A stretch of 64,000 bases of DNA from Lysinibacillus sp. 2017 (lineage in GTDB: Bacteria; Bacillota; Bacilli; Bacillales_A; Planococcaceae): positions 2,962,001-3,026,000 of the forward strand of contig NZ_CP029002.1 of NCBI RefSeq assembly GCF_003073375.1, given 5' to 3'. The translations under genes and the position numbers were made by a program. The notes beneath the pieces are model-generated. The model saw nothing but the letters and a program-made list of their open reading frames with translations, was not told where the DNA came from and ran no database searches. Shown here one piece after another: positions 27,452-35,983 of the stretch; the stretch's first letter is position 1, and each line of letters starts with the position of its first letter.

Positions 27452-27689
27452 TGTCCACCCTCATTTACATAGTTGCTATGCTTTCTATTTTGAAAAGATT
27501 CTACATTATATTCTTCTAAATCAAGTATAATAATAGCTTCATTTCCGAAATACATCCACGGTTTCATATTATCAACCTGAAAGATAGTGCAAAAACGCAA
27601 ATCCCCTTCAATTTAATCTCATTTTATCCAACTATCGAACCTTTTATGAGGTTAATGGCCCATCATTCCTTTTAAACAAGTCCGTTCTG

Positions 27690-27900
27690 CTACGCTACGG
27701 GGGACGCTTTCCTGGGGGCGTGGCTCCATCTAACTTATTTGTGCCTATACGGCGGCACAAATAAGTGGATATTCCGCGCACGCTTATTCCCCAAGGGGTC
27801 GCCTCAACAGCCTGATTACGAAGCCCCGCTGTTGTTTCAAGCGTTTCTTCTATTGTACGATTTAATGGCCCGATCGAATCGACGTTTCCCCATATAACTA
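27690..27900. repeat. GC-rich interspersed repeat-like element with hairpin
   Basis: This patch inside a 650-base gap without a supported gene is much richer in G and C than its flanks (for example GGGGGACGCTTTCCTGGGGG and GGGGTCGCCTCAACAGCCTG). It contains a perfect 11-base-pair hairpin, CTTATTTGTGC (27734-27744) with GCACAAATAAG (27755-27765). Its wording resembles dispersed noncoding repeats of Lysinibacillus and relatives. The minus frame is open for 95 codons but has no ribosome site. The rest of the gap (27452-27690 and 27900-28105) shows nothing else I can support apart from promoter-like AT-rich DNA before the next gene. Confidence 0.55.
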
Positions 27901-28105
27901 AACGGACATGTAAATCTGCATATAATTGTACTTTCATGAACTTCATCAAATGTTGTGAAATAACTTTATATTCACAATTCAACCCTAAAAAACTTTCAAT
28001 TTTAATAGTACTGTAAAGAAAATGAAATACTTTTTTGATATTATTTTAATGTTAGGTTTAATTAGAGCAAAAAAATATTATATAGATATAGAGGTTTAAC
28101 GAATA

Positions 28106-28717
28106 ATGAATTCATTAATGAAAAAAATTGCAGCTTTTGCACTTGGCACATCCCTATTATTTACGACTGTATCAGGAGCATCAGCTGCTACATATACCGT
28201 AAAAAGTGGCGATACCCTTTCTAAAATCGCTCAAAAATACGGTACAAGTTACAAATCCATCATGACGTCAAATGGTATGAAGTCAACGAGCATTCGCATT
28301 GGTCAAAAATTACAAATTGGATCAACTGCAAAAACTACAGCTAAAACTGTCTCTACTACGAGTAGCACAAAGGTAATCAATAATGCGAAAAAATACCTTG
28401 GCACACGCTATCGATACGGCGGTTCTACTCCATCAGGGTTCGATTGCTCAGGTTTCGTCTATTATGTGTTAAAGCAATCTGGTAAATCAGTAAGCAGAAC
28501 AACAGCGGCTGGCTTCTATAATAAGTCTAAAAAAGTATCATCCCCTAAAGCTGGCGATTTAGTTTTCTTCAGTAATACTTCGAAAAAAGGGGTTTCACAC
28601 ATTGGCATCTATCTTGGCAATGGTAAAATGATTAATGCCAGTGGATCAAAAGTGAATATTTCAAATGTACATCAAGGCTATTGGAAATCACACTTCACGG
28701 GTTACGGTCGAATTTAA
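28106..28717 (+). CDS. LysM-NlpC/P60 cell-wall endopeptidase
   Basis: 203 residues: signal peptide to about Ala28, one LysM peptidoglycan-binding domain (YTVKSGDTLSKIAQKYGTSY, 30-71), a Thr/Ser linker, then an NlpC/P60 domain with catalytic Cys114 (DCSGF), His165 (SHIGIYLG) and a polar third residue, probably Asn177. Family members (LytF, CwlS) are secreted D,L-endopeptidases that cut the D-gamma-glutamyl-meso-diaminopimelate bond of peptidoglycan in cell separation or growth. Only one LysM makes it a short member. It is monocistronic with a strong terminator. Confidence 0.93.
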   Translation: MNSLMKKIAAFALGTSLLFTTVSGASAATYTVKSGDTLSKIAQKYGTSYKSIMTSNGMKSTSIRIGQKLQIGSTAKTTAKTVSTTSSTKVINNAKKYLGTRYRYGGSTPSGFDCSGFVYYVLKQSGKSVSRTTAAGFYNKSKKVSSPKAGDLVFFSNTSKKGVSHIGIYLGNGKMINASGSKVNISNVHQGYWKSHFTGYGRI

Positions 28718-28726
28718 TTACTATTC

Positions 28727-28767
28727 AAAAAAGAAATGGCGTATGAACATTACGCCATTTCTTTTTT
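28727..28767 (+). terminator. Terminator after the endopeptidase gene
   Basis: A 17-base-pair perfect stem built around GAAATGGCGTA and TACGCCATTTC with a 7-base loop. A and T runs lie on the two sides. Confidence 0.9.
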
Positions 28768-28893
28768 ATCCCTAAATTTTAACTTTTTTCTCTTTCATAA
28801 CATTTCTTAGAATACTTTACCTTTGTTTTCAATATTATAATCGAAGGGAATACTTCACTATTAAATTCCCGATCAAAAAGGGGTAGATTTGTT

Positions 28894-29859
28894 ATGGAGA
28901 AAAAAGTTCATCCAGAGTTACGAGAAGTTTTTGCAGTCATGCCTGGAATGCCCATTACACAAGAATCAATTGAAGGCATTCGCGCTGGCATTGCACAACA
29001 AATTAGTCAACTAAGTACTTCCTCATCGCCAAATGTCGAAACGATTGAAAAATTTGTACCTGGGGCTGAGGGAAATCCTGAGGTACGTGTTTTAATTCAT
29101 CGACCTAAAGCTCAAACAGATGTTTTACCAGGCATCTATTATATACATGGTGGCGGCTATATTTTAGGAACAGCTGAAATGTTCAGTTCAGGTTGTGAGC
29201 ACTATGCAGAACAATTTAATTGTGTTGTCGTCAATGTAGATTATCGTTTGGCACCTGAGTATCCATATCCAGCGCCAATTGAGGACTGCTATTCAGGGTT
29301 AAAATGGTTTGCCGATCATGCGGACGAGTTAAATGTGGATCCAGAACGAATTGTCGTTGTCGGTGCGAGCGCTGGTGGTGGACTAACAGCCGCTTTAACA
29401 TTGCTGGCACGCGATCGTAAAGGTCCAAAAATTGCAGCACAATTTCCACTTTACCCAATGATTGATGATCGTTGTAACACACCATCCAACATGGAAATTA
29501 CAGATGAACGCGTTTGGAATGGCATTGGAAATCGTGCCGCATGGGATATGTATTTAGGCGACCTTAAAGATGCGGATGACGTACCAATTTACGCTGCGCC
29601 TGCACGTGCGGAAGATTACTCAGACTTACCGCCTACTTTCACATGCATCGGTGACTTAGACCCATTTAGAGATGAAACAATTACGTATGTTCAAAAGCTA
29701 CGTCAAAGCGGTGTACCCGTTGAATTCCACTTATATCCTGGTGGCTTCCACGGCTTCGAAGGCTTCGTCCCACAAGCAAGTATTAGCCAACAGCTCACTA
29801 CGACACTTGAAAACGCATTGAAAAATACCCTTCATGCAAAAGAAGCTTCTACTATTTGA
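28894..29859 (+). CDS. Alpha/beta hydrolase (acetyl esterase-like)
   Basis: 321-residue soluble hydrolase of the hormone-sensitive-lipase (Aes/LipP) family. HGGGY forms the oxyanion hole, GASAGGG holds the nucleophile Ser, DPFRDE the acid and HGFEGF the His. VDYRLAPEYPYPAPIEDC is the conserved segment after the first motif. No signal peptide is present, so it is cytoplasmic. The physiological ester is unknown. AAGGGG precedes the ATG. It is a separate unit from the membrane-anchored esterase near the window start, which shares only the fold. Confidence 0.9.
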   Translation: MEKKVHPELREVFAVMPGMPITQESIEGIRAGIAQQISQLSTSSSPNVETIEKFVPGAEGNPEVRVLIHRPKAQTDVLPGIYYIHGGGYILGTAEMFSSGCEHYAEQFNCVVVNVDYRLAPEYPYPAPIEDCYSGLKWFADHADELNVDPERIVVVGASAGGGLTAALTLLARDRKGPKIAAQFPLYPMIDDRCNTPSNMEITDERVWNGIGNRAAWDMYLGDLKDADDVPIYAAPARAEDYSDLPPTFTCIGDLDPFRDETITYVQKLRQSGVPVEFHLYPGGFHGFEGFVPQASISQQLTTTLENALKNTLHAKEASTI

Positions 29860-29892
29860 TTTATAATTGTGGATTTCGAATATAATTTTAAT

Positions 29893-29934
29893 CAGTGAAA
29901 CTCTTGATTCTTATAGAGTTTCACTGTTTTTTTT
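29893..29934 (+). terminator. Terminator after the acetyl esterase gene
   Basis: CAGTGAAACTCT and AGAGTTTCACTG form a 12-base-pair stem followed by nine T. Confidence 0.9.
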
Positions 29935-29968
29935 TGGTTTAGGGGGTTTGAATGACTACACACATCAC

Positions 29969-30814
29969 TCAATTTAAATACTTTCCCTGATTCGGTAATG
30001 CAATTTGTTCAAATTCATTCACTAATTTTTGAAGATTGGTCGTCAACTCTTCGCCTCTCATCGGTAAACCGTGTCCTGTAATAGCTACTGTCGGTTGCAA
30101 AGATTTTAGCTTTTTTACAGAATTCCAAGCAGCTAACCAGTCCGTCGTAAAATAGCGTGGTGGCCCACTAATTTCTTTTTCCTGTGTTAGCACCTTATAA
30201 AGGGACTCTTGCTTAACCGTCACAAAGGCATCCCCGGCAATCAATGCTCCGTCTTCATCTCTAAATAACGAGATATGACCTGGTGTGTGCCCTGGCGTAT
30301 GAATCCAGTGGAACCCATCCATATAAGGAATCTCTCCATTAAAAGGAAGTTGTTTTACATGCGCACCTAAATTAATCGCCTCATTTGGAAAGAATGGCGA
30401 CATTTTAGCAATGAAACCGCCATTTACAGTTGCATCTGGCTCAGGGTAATCTTGTCGACCTGTTAAATACGGCAATTCTAAAGAATGCGCATAAACAGGG
30501 ACTTTCCAATGCTCAATCAATTCAATAATCGCTCCTACATGATCAAAATGGCCATGTGTTAAAATAATGGCTTTCGGTCTACAATTAGAGCCAAATCTTT
30601 TTTCTGCTACGGAAATAATTTCATTTGCACTATGAGGCATCCCCGCATCAACCAATACAAATTCGCCTTTTTGTGGCTCTCCGTAAAGCACAAAATTTAC
30701 AATTTGAATGGTATGCATATATAAGTCAGGTAATACCTCCATCCCCTCGCCACTCTGAATAGAAGTAGCTGGAATATATTTAAAATCACTTCCATAGCGC
30801 ATCTCCTGATCCAT
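29969..30814 (-). CDS. MBL-fold metallo-hydrolase
   Basis: 281 residues with the complete dimetal site of the metallo-beta-lactamase superfamily: LTHGHFDHVG (His87, His89, Asp91, His92), HTPGHTPGHISLF, AGDAF and a late ITGHG. It resembles glyoxalase II-like or quorum-quenching lactonase-like members, but those substrates are not separable by motif. No signal peptide. It is convergent with the esterase gene and its promoter lies in the 395-base gap to the right. Confidence 0.87.
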   Translation of the reverse strand: MDQEMRYGSDFKYIPATSIQSGEGMEVLPDLYMHTIQIVNFVLYGEPQKGEFVLVDAGMPHSANEIISVAEKRFGSNCRPKAIILTHGHFDHVGAIIELIEHWKVPVYAHSLELPYLTGRQDYPEPDATVNGGFIAKMSPFFPNEAINLGAHVKQLPFNGEIPYMDGFHWIHTPGHTPGHISLFRDEDGALIAGDAFVTVKQESLYKVLTQEKEISGPPRYFTTDWLAAWNSVKKLKSLQPTVAITGHGLPMRGEELTTNLQKLVNEFEQIALPNQGKYLN

Positions 30815-31209
30815 AAAAACCCTTCTTTCTCCGATTAAAATATCATCAATTTAGGTTGTGCAATGCGTAGAATTTTATTCGGAGGATTTTACTCAAATCG
30901 ACTCTTAAAATGATATTTTACTATAAAAATTTTCACCTTATCACTGCCATTTCATTCACTATACGTTCCCATTGTTAAAATTTACTTCATACAAAAAGAT
31001 TTAGATTATTAAAGATTAAAAGAAAAAGATAGAGTCGCATTAAAAAATGCTACGACCATTCACGGAGTTTTTTTAAAACTTTCTTAGTGAACAAAACATG
31101 ATAGCCACTAGAACTTTTTGAATCTGCAAAAAAATTTTTCACCAATGTCCCTTTTTTGAATGGCTACAGCCTATATACATAGTAAGCCCCAATTCGAGGA
31201 GGAGACAAA
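30815..31209. other. AT-rich intergenic region
   Basis: About 395 bases separate two divergent genes. Apart from the ribosome site GAGGAGGAG at the right end I see no gene, strong hairpin or recognisable operator. Confidence 0.5.
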
Positions 31210-31515
31210 ATGAAATTAATAGCAAACGAAAAAACACTCATTGTTCAACCAATCCTTGCCTGTGTACTAGGTGTAGATGAAGCGATTTTACTTCAGCAGC
31301 TTCACTTACAAACGACACTCACTTCTTATGCGCACACACAAGCACTCGAAATAAACCATTGTCACACACTGAAACCACTCAACCAAGCCACACTGAAAAG
31401 CACAATAGAAAAACGAAGAAAACACAAATTTGTCCAAGCAAATCGATCAAATCCCACTTTACAAACAGGACATATCCAAAATTGGAGTGAAACGAATGCA
31501 ATCACAGGAAACTAA
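31210..31515 (+). CDS. Short protein resembling the start of phage DnaD/replication-type proteins
   Basis: 101 residues. The first 33 (LIANEKTLIVQPILACVLG then DEAILLQQLHLQ) look like the N-terminus of phage and plasmid replication or DnaD-type proteins, which begin with a similar phrase before a winged helix. The rest (KSTIEKRRKHKFVQANRSN) is short and poorly matched, so this may be a trimmed or decayed copy. It has a very strong ribosome site, GAGGAGGAG. The next gene begins inside its end, suggesting coupled translation. The resemblance is by eye only. Confidence 0.5.
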   Translation: MKLIANEKTLIVQPILACVLGVDEAILLQQLHLQTTLTSYAHTQALEINHCHTLKPLNQATLKSTIEKRRKHKFVQANRSNPTLQTGHIQNWSETNAITGN

Positions 31516-31954
31516 CATCTATGCCCTGTTCATAGACATGGTAAAATACGAGCAAAACTTCGGTGCCTACTGGATTTACCTCGCACTCATCAAGGGCTAT
31601 CTGCAGAAAAATGACCGTCCCGAACGCATGTATGATGTGCCATTTACAGACGAAGATATTGCAGAAATTCATCGGATGGATAAAGAAGATTTGCTCGGCA
31701 TTAACCGCGTGAAACTGTATGCAACACAAGTTGACGGGAATAAATACGCACTGTATTTTGCTCGCCACCCAGCCGAAGTACAAAACCTGCATTATAAGAG
31801 GTATGAAGTATGGCCAAAACACTTGCATAGTGTTTACAAGCAGCACAAATATACCGAAGTTTTGCTAAGTCATTCTGAGGAATGGGTATATATTTTTGAG
31901 CTGAAGCATCAAGCAAAAGTGTTGCCCGTTTTTTTGGGCGTGGTTGAAGTTTAA
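31496..31954 (+). CDS. Hypothetical protein in phage-like pair
   Basis: 152 residues, not recognised. It is mixed alpha/beta in composition, with no membrane segment or signal. It is rich in aromatic residues (YWIYLALIKGYL, YALYFARHP, YKRYEVWPKHLH). GGAGTGAA lies six bases before the ATG at 31496, which overlaps the end of the preceding small gene by 20 bases, so the two are probably co-translated. In-frame codons upstream of this ATG are open but have no ribosome site. The pair looks like accessory DNA, possibly prophage-derived. Confidence 0.55.
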   Translation: MQSQETNIYALFIDMVKYEQNFGAYWIYLALIKGYLQKNDRPERMYDVPFTDEDIAEIHRMDKEDLLGINRVKLYATQVDGNKYALYFARHPAEVQNLHYKRYEVWPKHLHSVYKQHKYTEVLLSHSEEWVYIFELKHQAKVLPVFLGVVEV

Positions 31955-31976
31955 AAAGTGGAAAATAGACTAAAAA

Positions 31977-32007
31977 TGCCTGAGACTTCGATGTGAAGTT
32001 TCAGGCA
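31977..32007 (-). terminator. Terminator of the Pro-repeat gene
   Basis: TGCCTGAGACTTC pairs with GAAGTTTCAGGCA (one G-U). A T run follows on the minus strand. Confidence 0.75.
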
Positions 32008-32019
32008 TCATCGGTTTCT

Positions 32020-32313
32020 CTAATTTTTTGGCTCTTGTGGGATTATTGGTTGTAGTGGTTCTGTTGGCTCTTGTGGGATAATTGGTTTCACAGGTTCGTT
32101 CGGTATATTTGGCATTGGAGGTTCTGTCGGCTCTCCCGGTGTCACGGGCTTTAGTGGCTCTTTCGGTTCTTTCGGAATAATCGGTTCTACTGGCTCTGTC
32201 GGCCCGTTTGGAATAATAGGTTCTGCTGGCTCTTTCGGTACGTTAGGAATGACCGGCTTTTCTGGTTGCTTGCCTGTTTTAGAATTGGTTAATGGATTCT
32301 TGTTCATAATCAT
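32020..32313 (-). CDS. Small Pro/Glu repeat protein
   Basis: About 95 residues. After a short polar start almost the whole protein is repeats of the form EPxxPIIPxEPTEP, with Pro at roughly every third position. This would form an extended polyproline-like rod. No signal peptide, anchor or globular domain is seen. AGGAGA lies before two nearby ATG codons (32313 and 32307); the second has better spacing. Function is unknown. It has its own terminator, which supports expression. Confidence 0.55.
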   Translation of the reverse strand: MIMNKNPLTNSKTGKQPEKPVIPNVPKEPAEPIIPNGPTEPVEPIIPKEPKEPLKPVTPGEPTEPPMPNIPNEPVKPIIPQEPTEPLQPIIPQEPKN

Positions 32314-32511
32314 CTTCTCCTTTTGTTTTTATATAGTGACTTTGTTTAATGAAATGATTTAAAACTATACCCGTTTCAAATGAATAATAAGCAAGTGCTT
32401 CTATTACCTTGTGAAAAATCACCATAAACATACTCATTGGAGGTATTCTATGAGGACCTATAACAGTTATGTACCGCATGCAAAAACAATTCATTACAAT
32501 TTATAAAAACA

Positions 32512-32550
32512 AAAACACTCAAAGCCTTTGATATAGGTTTTGAGTGTTTT
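32512..32550 (-). terminator. Terminator of the YdbC-family gene
   Basis: AAAACACTCAAAGCC and GGTTTTGAGTGTTTT pair with one G-U, followed by T-rich DNA on the minus strand. Confidence 0.8.
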
Positions 32551-32575
32551 GACATTAGCATTTAATTTTACAACA

Positions 32576-32794
32576 TTAGTTCGTACTATTTAACAATTGC
32601 TTTAGCTCGCGCACTTCTTCTGCTGACAATGTAACACCCTTACCCATCTTTTCACGATTCGGTGCCCATTCACGAATATCATATTTCGGCGCATTGCCGT
32701 TCCAGCTCACTAAGTTCAGCTCTTTCTTCCAGCCTTTTGCGGATTCAGAGAGAACACCGATATGCTCGACTACTTCGTATTTGATTTCTGCCAT
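32576..32794 (-). CDS. YdbC/PC4-family ssDNA-binding protein
   Basis: 72 residues, the usual size of the YdbC family, bacterial relatives of the eukaryotic coactivator PC4. The start MAEIKYEVVEHIGVLSES, the central GWKKELNLVSWNG, KYDIREWAP and the C-terminal helix TLSAEEVRELKQLL match the family pattern. These dimers bind single-stranded DNA through a curved beta sheet; the cellular role in Firmicutes is unclear. GGGGTGT precedes the ATG. It has its own terminator and sits among accessory genes. Confidence 0.88.
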   Translation of the reverse strand: MAEIKYEVVEHIGVLSESAKGWKKELNLVSWNGNAPKYDIREWAPNREKMGKGVTLSAEEVRELKQLLNSTN

Positions 32795-32822
32795 TTTTAC
32801 ACCCCGTTAATTATTCTAATTA

Positions 32823-32978
32823 CTATCTCTTTTCAACAAATAACAATATTAGTGTTGCCAATGGACCTAATACAAGAGTAAGTAAAAACCAATTTAACCC
32901 CGTTCGATTCTTCCCTTGTGCAAGTGCGGCATTTATCAAAGCCAATGTACCCCAACCTACGAAATACTGATTATCCAT
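32823..32978 (-). CDS. 51-residue small membrane protein
   Basis: A short gene encoding MDNQYFVGWGTLALINAALA, then a charged turn QGKNRTGLNW, then the hydrophobic FLLTLVLGPLATLILLFVEK ending in Arg-stop. The pattern, a helix, a G-K-N-R-T-G-L-N-W loop and a second helix with LGPLATL, is a widespread small-protein signature in bacteria that is sometimes misnamed NusB-like. GGGGGC precedes the ATG. Two membrane helices with the loop facing the cytoplasm are likely. Function is unknown. It lies between the helicase-fusion and YdbC genes on the same strand. Confidence 0.75.
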   Translation of the reverse strand: MDNQYFVGWGTLALINAALAQGKNRTGLNWFLLTLVLGPLATLILLFVEKR

Positions 32979-32995
32979 ATGATCTGCCCCCTTCA

Positions 32996-34639
32996 CTATT
33001 CCCCTGCTTCTTGAGATCCCAAAAGTTTATTTCGTAATGCTTTATCACTTGCGTAAATATATAGCCCCTTAATACCGCGCTTCATCAAAATATTAATGGA
33101 GTTAAGGACGATTTTTTCCTTCGCTTCATTTACATTTTCAATACCCTCCATACCTGTATACGCACCTTTATCCATATACTTGCTTGTATCGATGACAATT
33201 TCATCTTTCACAGCATCATATTGAACAGATGGACCAAGCACGACCCCAACATAATTTAAGTCAAAGCCTTGAATTGTATAAATGGAGCCAGCTTCGTGAA
33301 CTGTTTCAGCTTTTTCAGCCCATGTATATTTCGTACTCGTCGTATTCCATGGCAGCTGATATTCCCCGTTCGATTCTTTCACGTAATAGGTGCCACCATC
33401 TTTTTTATGCAAGTAATCAAACGTTGAAACAACGCGGCTTAAGCCATGTCTTGTATTTTTTGCTTTAATTTCTTCATGCATATGTTTAATCGATTCAAAC
33501 ACTTTAAATTCATAGCTTTCATCTTTCGGCAGTGGCAATAATCTTTTTCGTTTAAATTCGTTAATCCAATTGATCACATCATCATTTGCATGCATGCGGA
33601 ATTGTTTTGTTAATGGAAATACTTCTGTACAAGGACTCAGATTTTTTAGTCCTTCTAATATTGCTGCACCCCATAGGCTCTTTAGTTTTAACACTTGATC
33701 TTGGTCATAGATAATAACGACCACTTTTGCCAGTTTCAGAAGTTCCTCTAAATGATTGCTACCATAGAAGTTGTTATATGTATCTGGCTTTGTTAAAAGT
33801 AAATGTGCTTCGTCAACCAAAATGATATCTGCCTTTTGGTCATCTTCTCTTTTTTGCAACGTATTAATCAAAGGTGTAGGCTTTGCAAAGTTTTTTCCTT
33901 TTAAATGCTTCACCTGTTTCGCAATATCTTTGTACGTTTTAAACATTTCCTCATGATTCACGACTAAATAATTTTCTGTGTCATATAAATTTGAAGAAGC
34001 TTCCTCTGCCCTTTCTTGAATCGTATTGAATATCGAACTTAATACGACGCTTTTGCCAACACCCGCTTCACCTTCAATGACTAAAAGGTTGCCATATTCA
34101 CTTGTATGTCCCTTTACTCGATCCTCACAAAATTCGAGTACTTTATCCTTTAATTCCAATTGCTCTAACGATAATTCTTTAAATGGCGATAATTTAAAAA
34201 TATCTTTGTTTTCAATGACATGGAGCTCATTGTCGACAAGGTTTTGTTCATGAAGCTTTTGCCATAGCTCTATAAATAATTTTTGGTCGTAGTAAGGCTT
34301 GTTGTAGTAGTTGTGGGTAAAATCACTAGCCGTTTTACTTTTGTTTTGAAGCGTATATCTCTCATCCCCAAGAAAATAGTTAATCAGCTTTGTCTCTAGG
34401 TGAAACGTTGCTGAACGGTTGAACTTTTCATGCTTAATCAAGCTAATATGGTCGACATTTTTGCGCGTTTTTAAATGAGCTTTCATACGGTTTTTAAAGT
34501 AAACTGTCTCTCCTATGTAAGCTTCCTTTTTGCCATTTAATACATAAATGACAGGATAGTTTAAAAATTGCTCTTTGTTGTTGATTTGGTTGAGGCTTTC
34601 TTGTTTGAAAGGCCATGATAGGATTTCGATTGAACTCAA
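32996..34639 (-). CDS. GIY-YIG nuclease fused to Schlafen-type (DUF2075) helicase domain
   Basis: 547 residues. Residues 29-95 look like a GIY-YIG nuclease fold (VIYVLNG, AYIGE, Arg51, Glu82 in LETKLI). From about 160 a superfamily-1-like P-loop domain follows, of the DUF2075/Schlafen group 3 helicase kind: Walker A GEAGVGKS (190-197), Walker B IILVDEAHLL, then KQFRMHANDDVINW and AGSIYTIQGFDLNYVGVVLG, which match helicase motifs. It should cut and translocate or remodel nucleic acid. The TTG at 34639 is preferred because AAGGTG sits six bases before it; a GTG at 34648 is alternative. Families of this design occur in mobile and defence contexts, but no role is proven here. Confidence 0.85.
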   Translation of the reverse strand: MSSIEILSWPFKQESLNQINNKEQFLNYPVIYVLNGKKEAYIGETVYFKNRMKAHLKTRKNVDHISLIKHEKFNRSATFHLETKLINYFLGDERYTLQNKSKTASDFTHNYYNKPYYDQKLFIELWQKLHEQNLVDNELHVIENKDIFKLSPFKELSLEQLELKDKVLEFCEDRVKGHTSEYGNLLVIEGEAGVGKSVVLSSIFNTIQERAEEASSNLYDTENYLVVNHEEMFKTYKDIAKQVKHLKGKNFAKPTPLINTLQKREDDQKADIILVDEAHLLLTKPDTYNNFYGSNHLEELLKLAKVVVIIYDQDQVLKLKSLWGAAILEGLKNLSPCTEVFPLTKQFRMHANDDVINWINEFKRKRLLPLPKDESYEFKVFESIKHMHEEIKAKNTRHGLSRVVSTFDYLHKKDGGTYYVKESNGEYQLPWNTTSTKYTWAEKAETVHEAGSIYTIQGFDLNYVGVVLGPSVQYDAVKDEIVIDTSKYMDKGAYTGMEGIENVNEAKEKIVLNSINILMKRGIKGLYIYASDKALRNKLLGSQEAGE

Positions 34640-34830
34640 TATATTCACCTTCTATAAAATTCCAATTATTAACACTATAATACCAAAGTAACAATGTAAA
34701 TATCCATGATTCGTTACTATATAATAACAAACTCAAATCACACAGGTTAAATTATGTTAATAATAGTAACCATAACCATATTTCACGGTATAATAGTCAT
34801 ATTGTTTATTGGAAAGAAAGGAAGGAAAAA

Positions 34831-35688
34831 ATGAAAAAATTCTTACTAGCATTATTAGCCATTTTAATGGTAGGTGGCATCAGCATGGAAACTGCAAGTG
34901 CGAGTTCAACCGTTACGTTAGACGGCGGTAAAGTAGTGAACAACCGCACAATCGTACCCTTACGATCAATTTTTGAGGAATTAGGCGCGACAGTTCAGTG
35001 GAATCAAAAGGATAAGACAATCACAGCTCAAAAAGGGAAAACAACCATTTGGTTAAAGGTTGGCTCAAAAACGGCAAAAATTAATAACAAAACAGTTACA
35101 ATTGACGTGCCTGCGCAGGTTTATAATGGTTCGACATTAGTACCGTTGCGCTTCATTAGTGAATCATTTGGCGTAACAACTACATGGAATGCAAAACAAG
35201 AAGAGGCTATTTTAACGGCAGACGATAAAACAATCATCGTAAGTGTAGGCGAGTTTGATAAAGCATTCACAACGGATACAATTGCCATCAAATCTTCGCC
35301 TGGTGAAATTTATGACACAATTGGTGTTATTCCAGCTCGTTCAAACGTGAAAGTCGTAGGTGGTGTTCCTATTGGCTACGATCAGGAAGATTGGTCCGGC
35401 TATGAAATGTACGGCTGGTCAAAAGTAAAATACGAGGGCTTAACGGGTTGGGTAGCGACGCATGATTTAGTATTCCAAAATCCGTACAGCTGGGCACCAG
35501 GTATAAAAGATAAAACATTAAACAAGATTATAAAAGACTATGTCGGTAAAAACGATAAAATCAAACTTGTTGAATCGGATGTTTTTAATGGTGCTGGCCT
35601 CATAGAATTTTACGTACAAATTAATGGCGTTGGCCAGTGGTACCCAGTAGTATCCATTAACCCCAAAAATGGTTGGTATCATGGGTAA
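34831..35688 (+). CDS. Secreted protein with copper-amine-oxidase N-terminal-like domains
   Basis: 285 residues. A signal peptide (MKKFLLALLAILMVGGISME, cleavage about Ala24) precedes two copies of the copper amine oxidase N-terminal-like stalk domain: NNRTIVPLRSIFEELGATVQW and GSTLVPLRFISESFGVTTTW. A following region (about 155-215, with KVKYEGLTGWVATHDLV) looks like a bacterial SH3 domain. Despite the family name no oxidase is present; such modules bind the cell wall or other surface proteins. AAAGGAAGG precedes the ATG. It is a single gene with a strong terminator. Confidence 0.87.
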   Translation: MKKFLLALLAILMVGGISMETASASSTVTLDGGKVVNNRTIVPLRSIFEELGATVQWNQKDKTITAQKGKTTIWLKVGSKTAKINNKTVTIDVPAQVYNGSTLVPLRFISESFGVTTTWNAKQEEAILTADDKTIIVSVGEFDKAFTTDTIAIKSSPGEIYDTIGVIPARSNVKVVGGVPIGYDQEDWSGYEMYGWSKVKYEGLTGWVATHDLVFQNPYSWAPGIKDKTLNKIIKDYVGKNDKIKLVESDVFNGAGLIEFYVQINGVGQWYPVVSINPKNGWYHG

Positions 35689-35774
35689 ACGACTATATTG
35701 AAATTATCAGTAGTCAATCCCTAAAAAGTAGACACAGCTATTTTCTGTGACCACTTTATAAGCACGCTTTTAAT

Positions 35775-35832
35775 AAGCATCTAGAAACACTAGCGGCAAT
35801 TAGTGCCCTCGTCGTTTCTAGATGCTTTTTTC
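35775..35832 (+). terminator. Terminator after the stalk-domain gene
   Basis: AAGCATCTAGAAAC and GTTTCTAGATGCTT form a 14-base-pair stem with an inner ACTA/TAGT pairing, followed by TTTT. Confidence 0.85.
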
Positions 35833-35983
35833 GGTATCCGATGCATGCACGGGCCCATTTCCGCGCAACAGATGCAAACATTATTCATCCAACTCCATAT
35901 CTCTCAACACAAAAAGCCGCATACTCCGTCATTCATACGAAATACACGACTTCCTATTTTGCATAGCTTCCGATCCATACAAG

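Noticed and set aside
27695-27982. Minus-strand 95-codon open frame
   Set aside because: No ribosome site, GC-rich repeat-like sequence and hairpin; treated as a noncoding repeat.
32279-32494. Minus-strand 71-codon open frame upstream of the Pro-repeat gene
   Set aside because: No ribosome site, and it overlaps the start of the better supported repeat gene in another frame.
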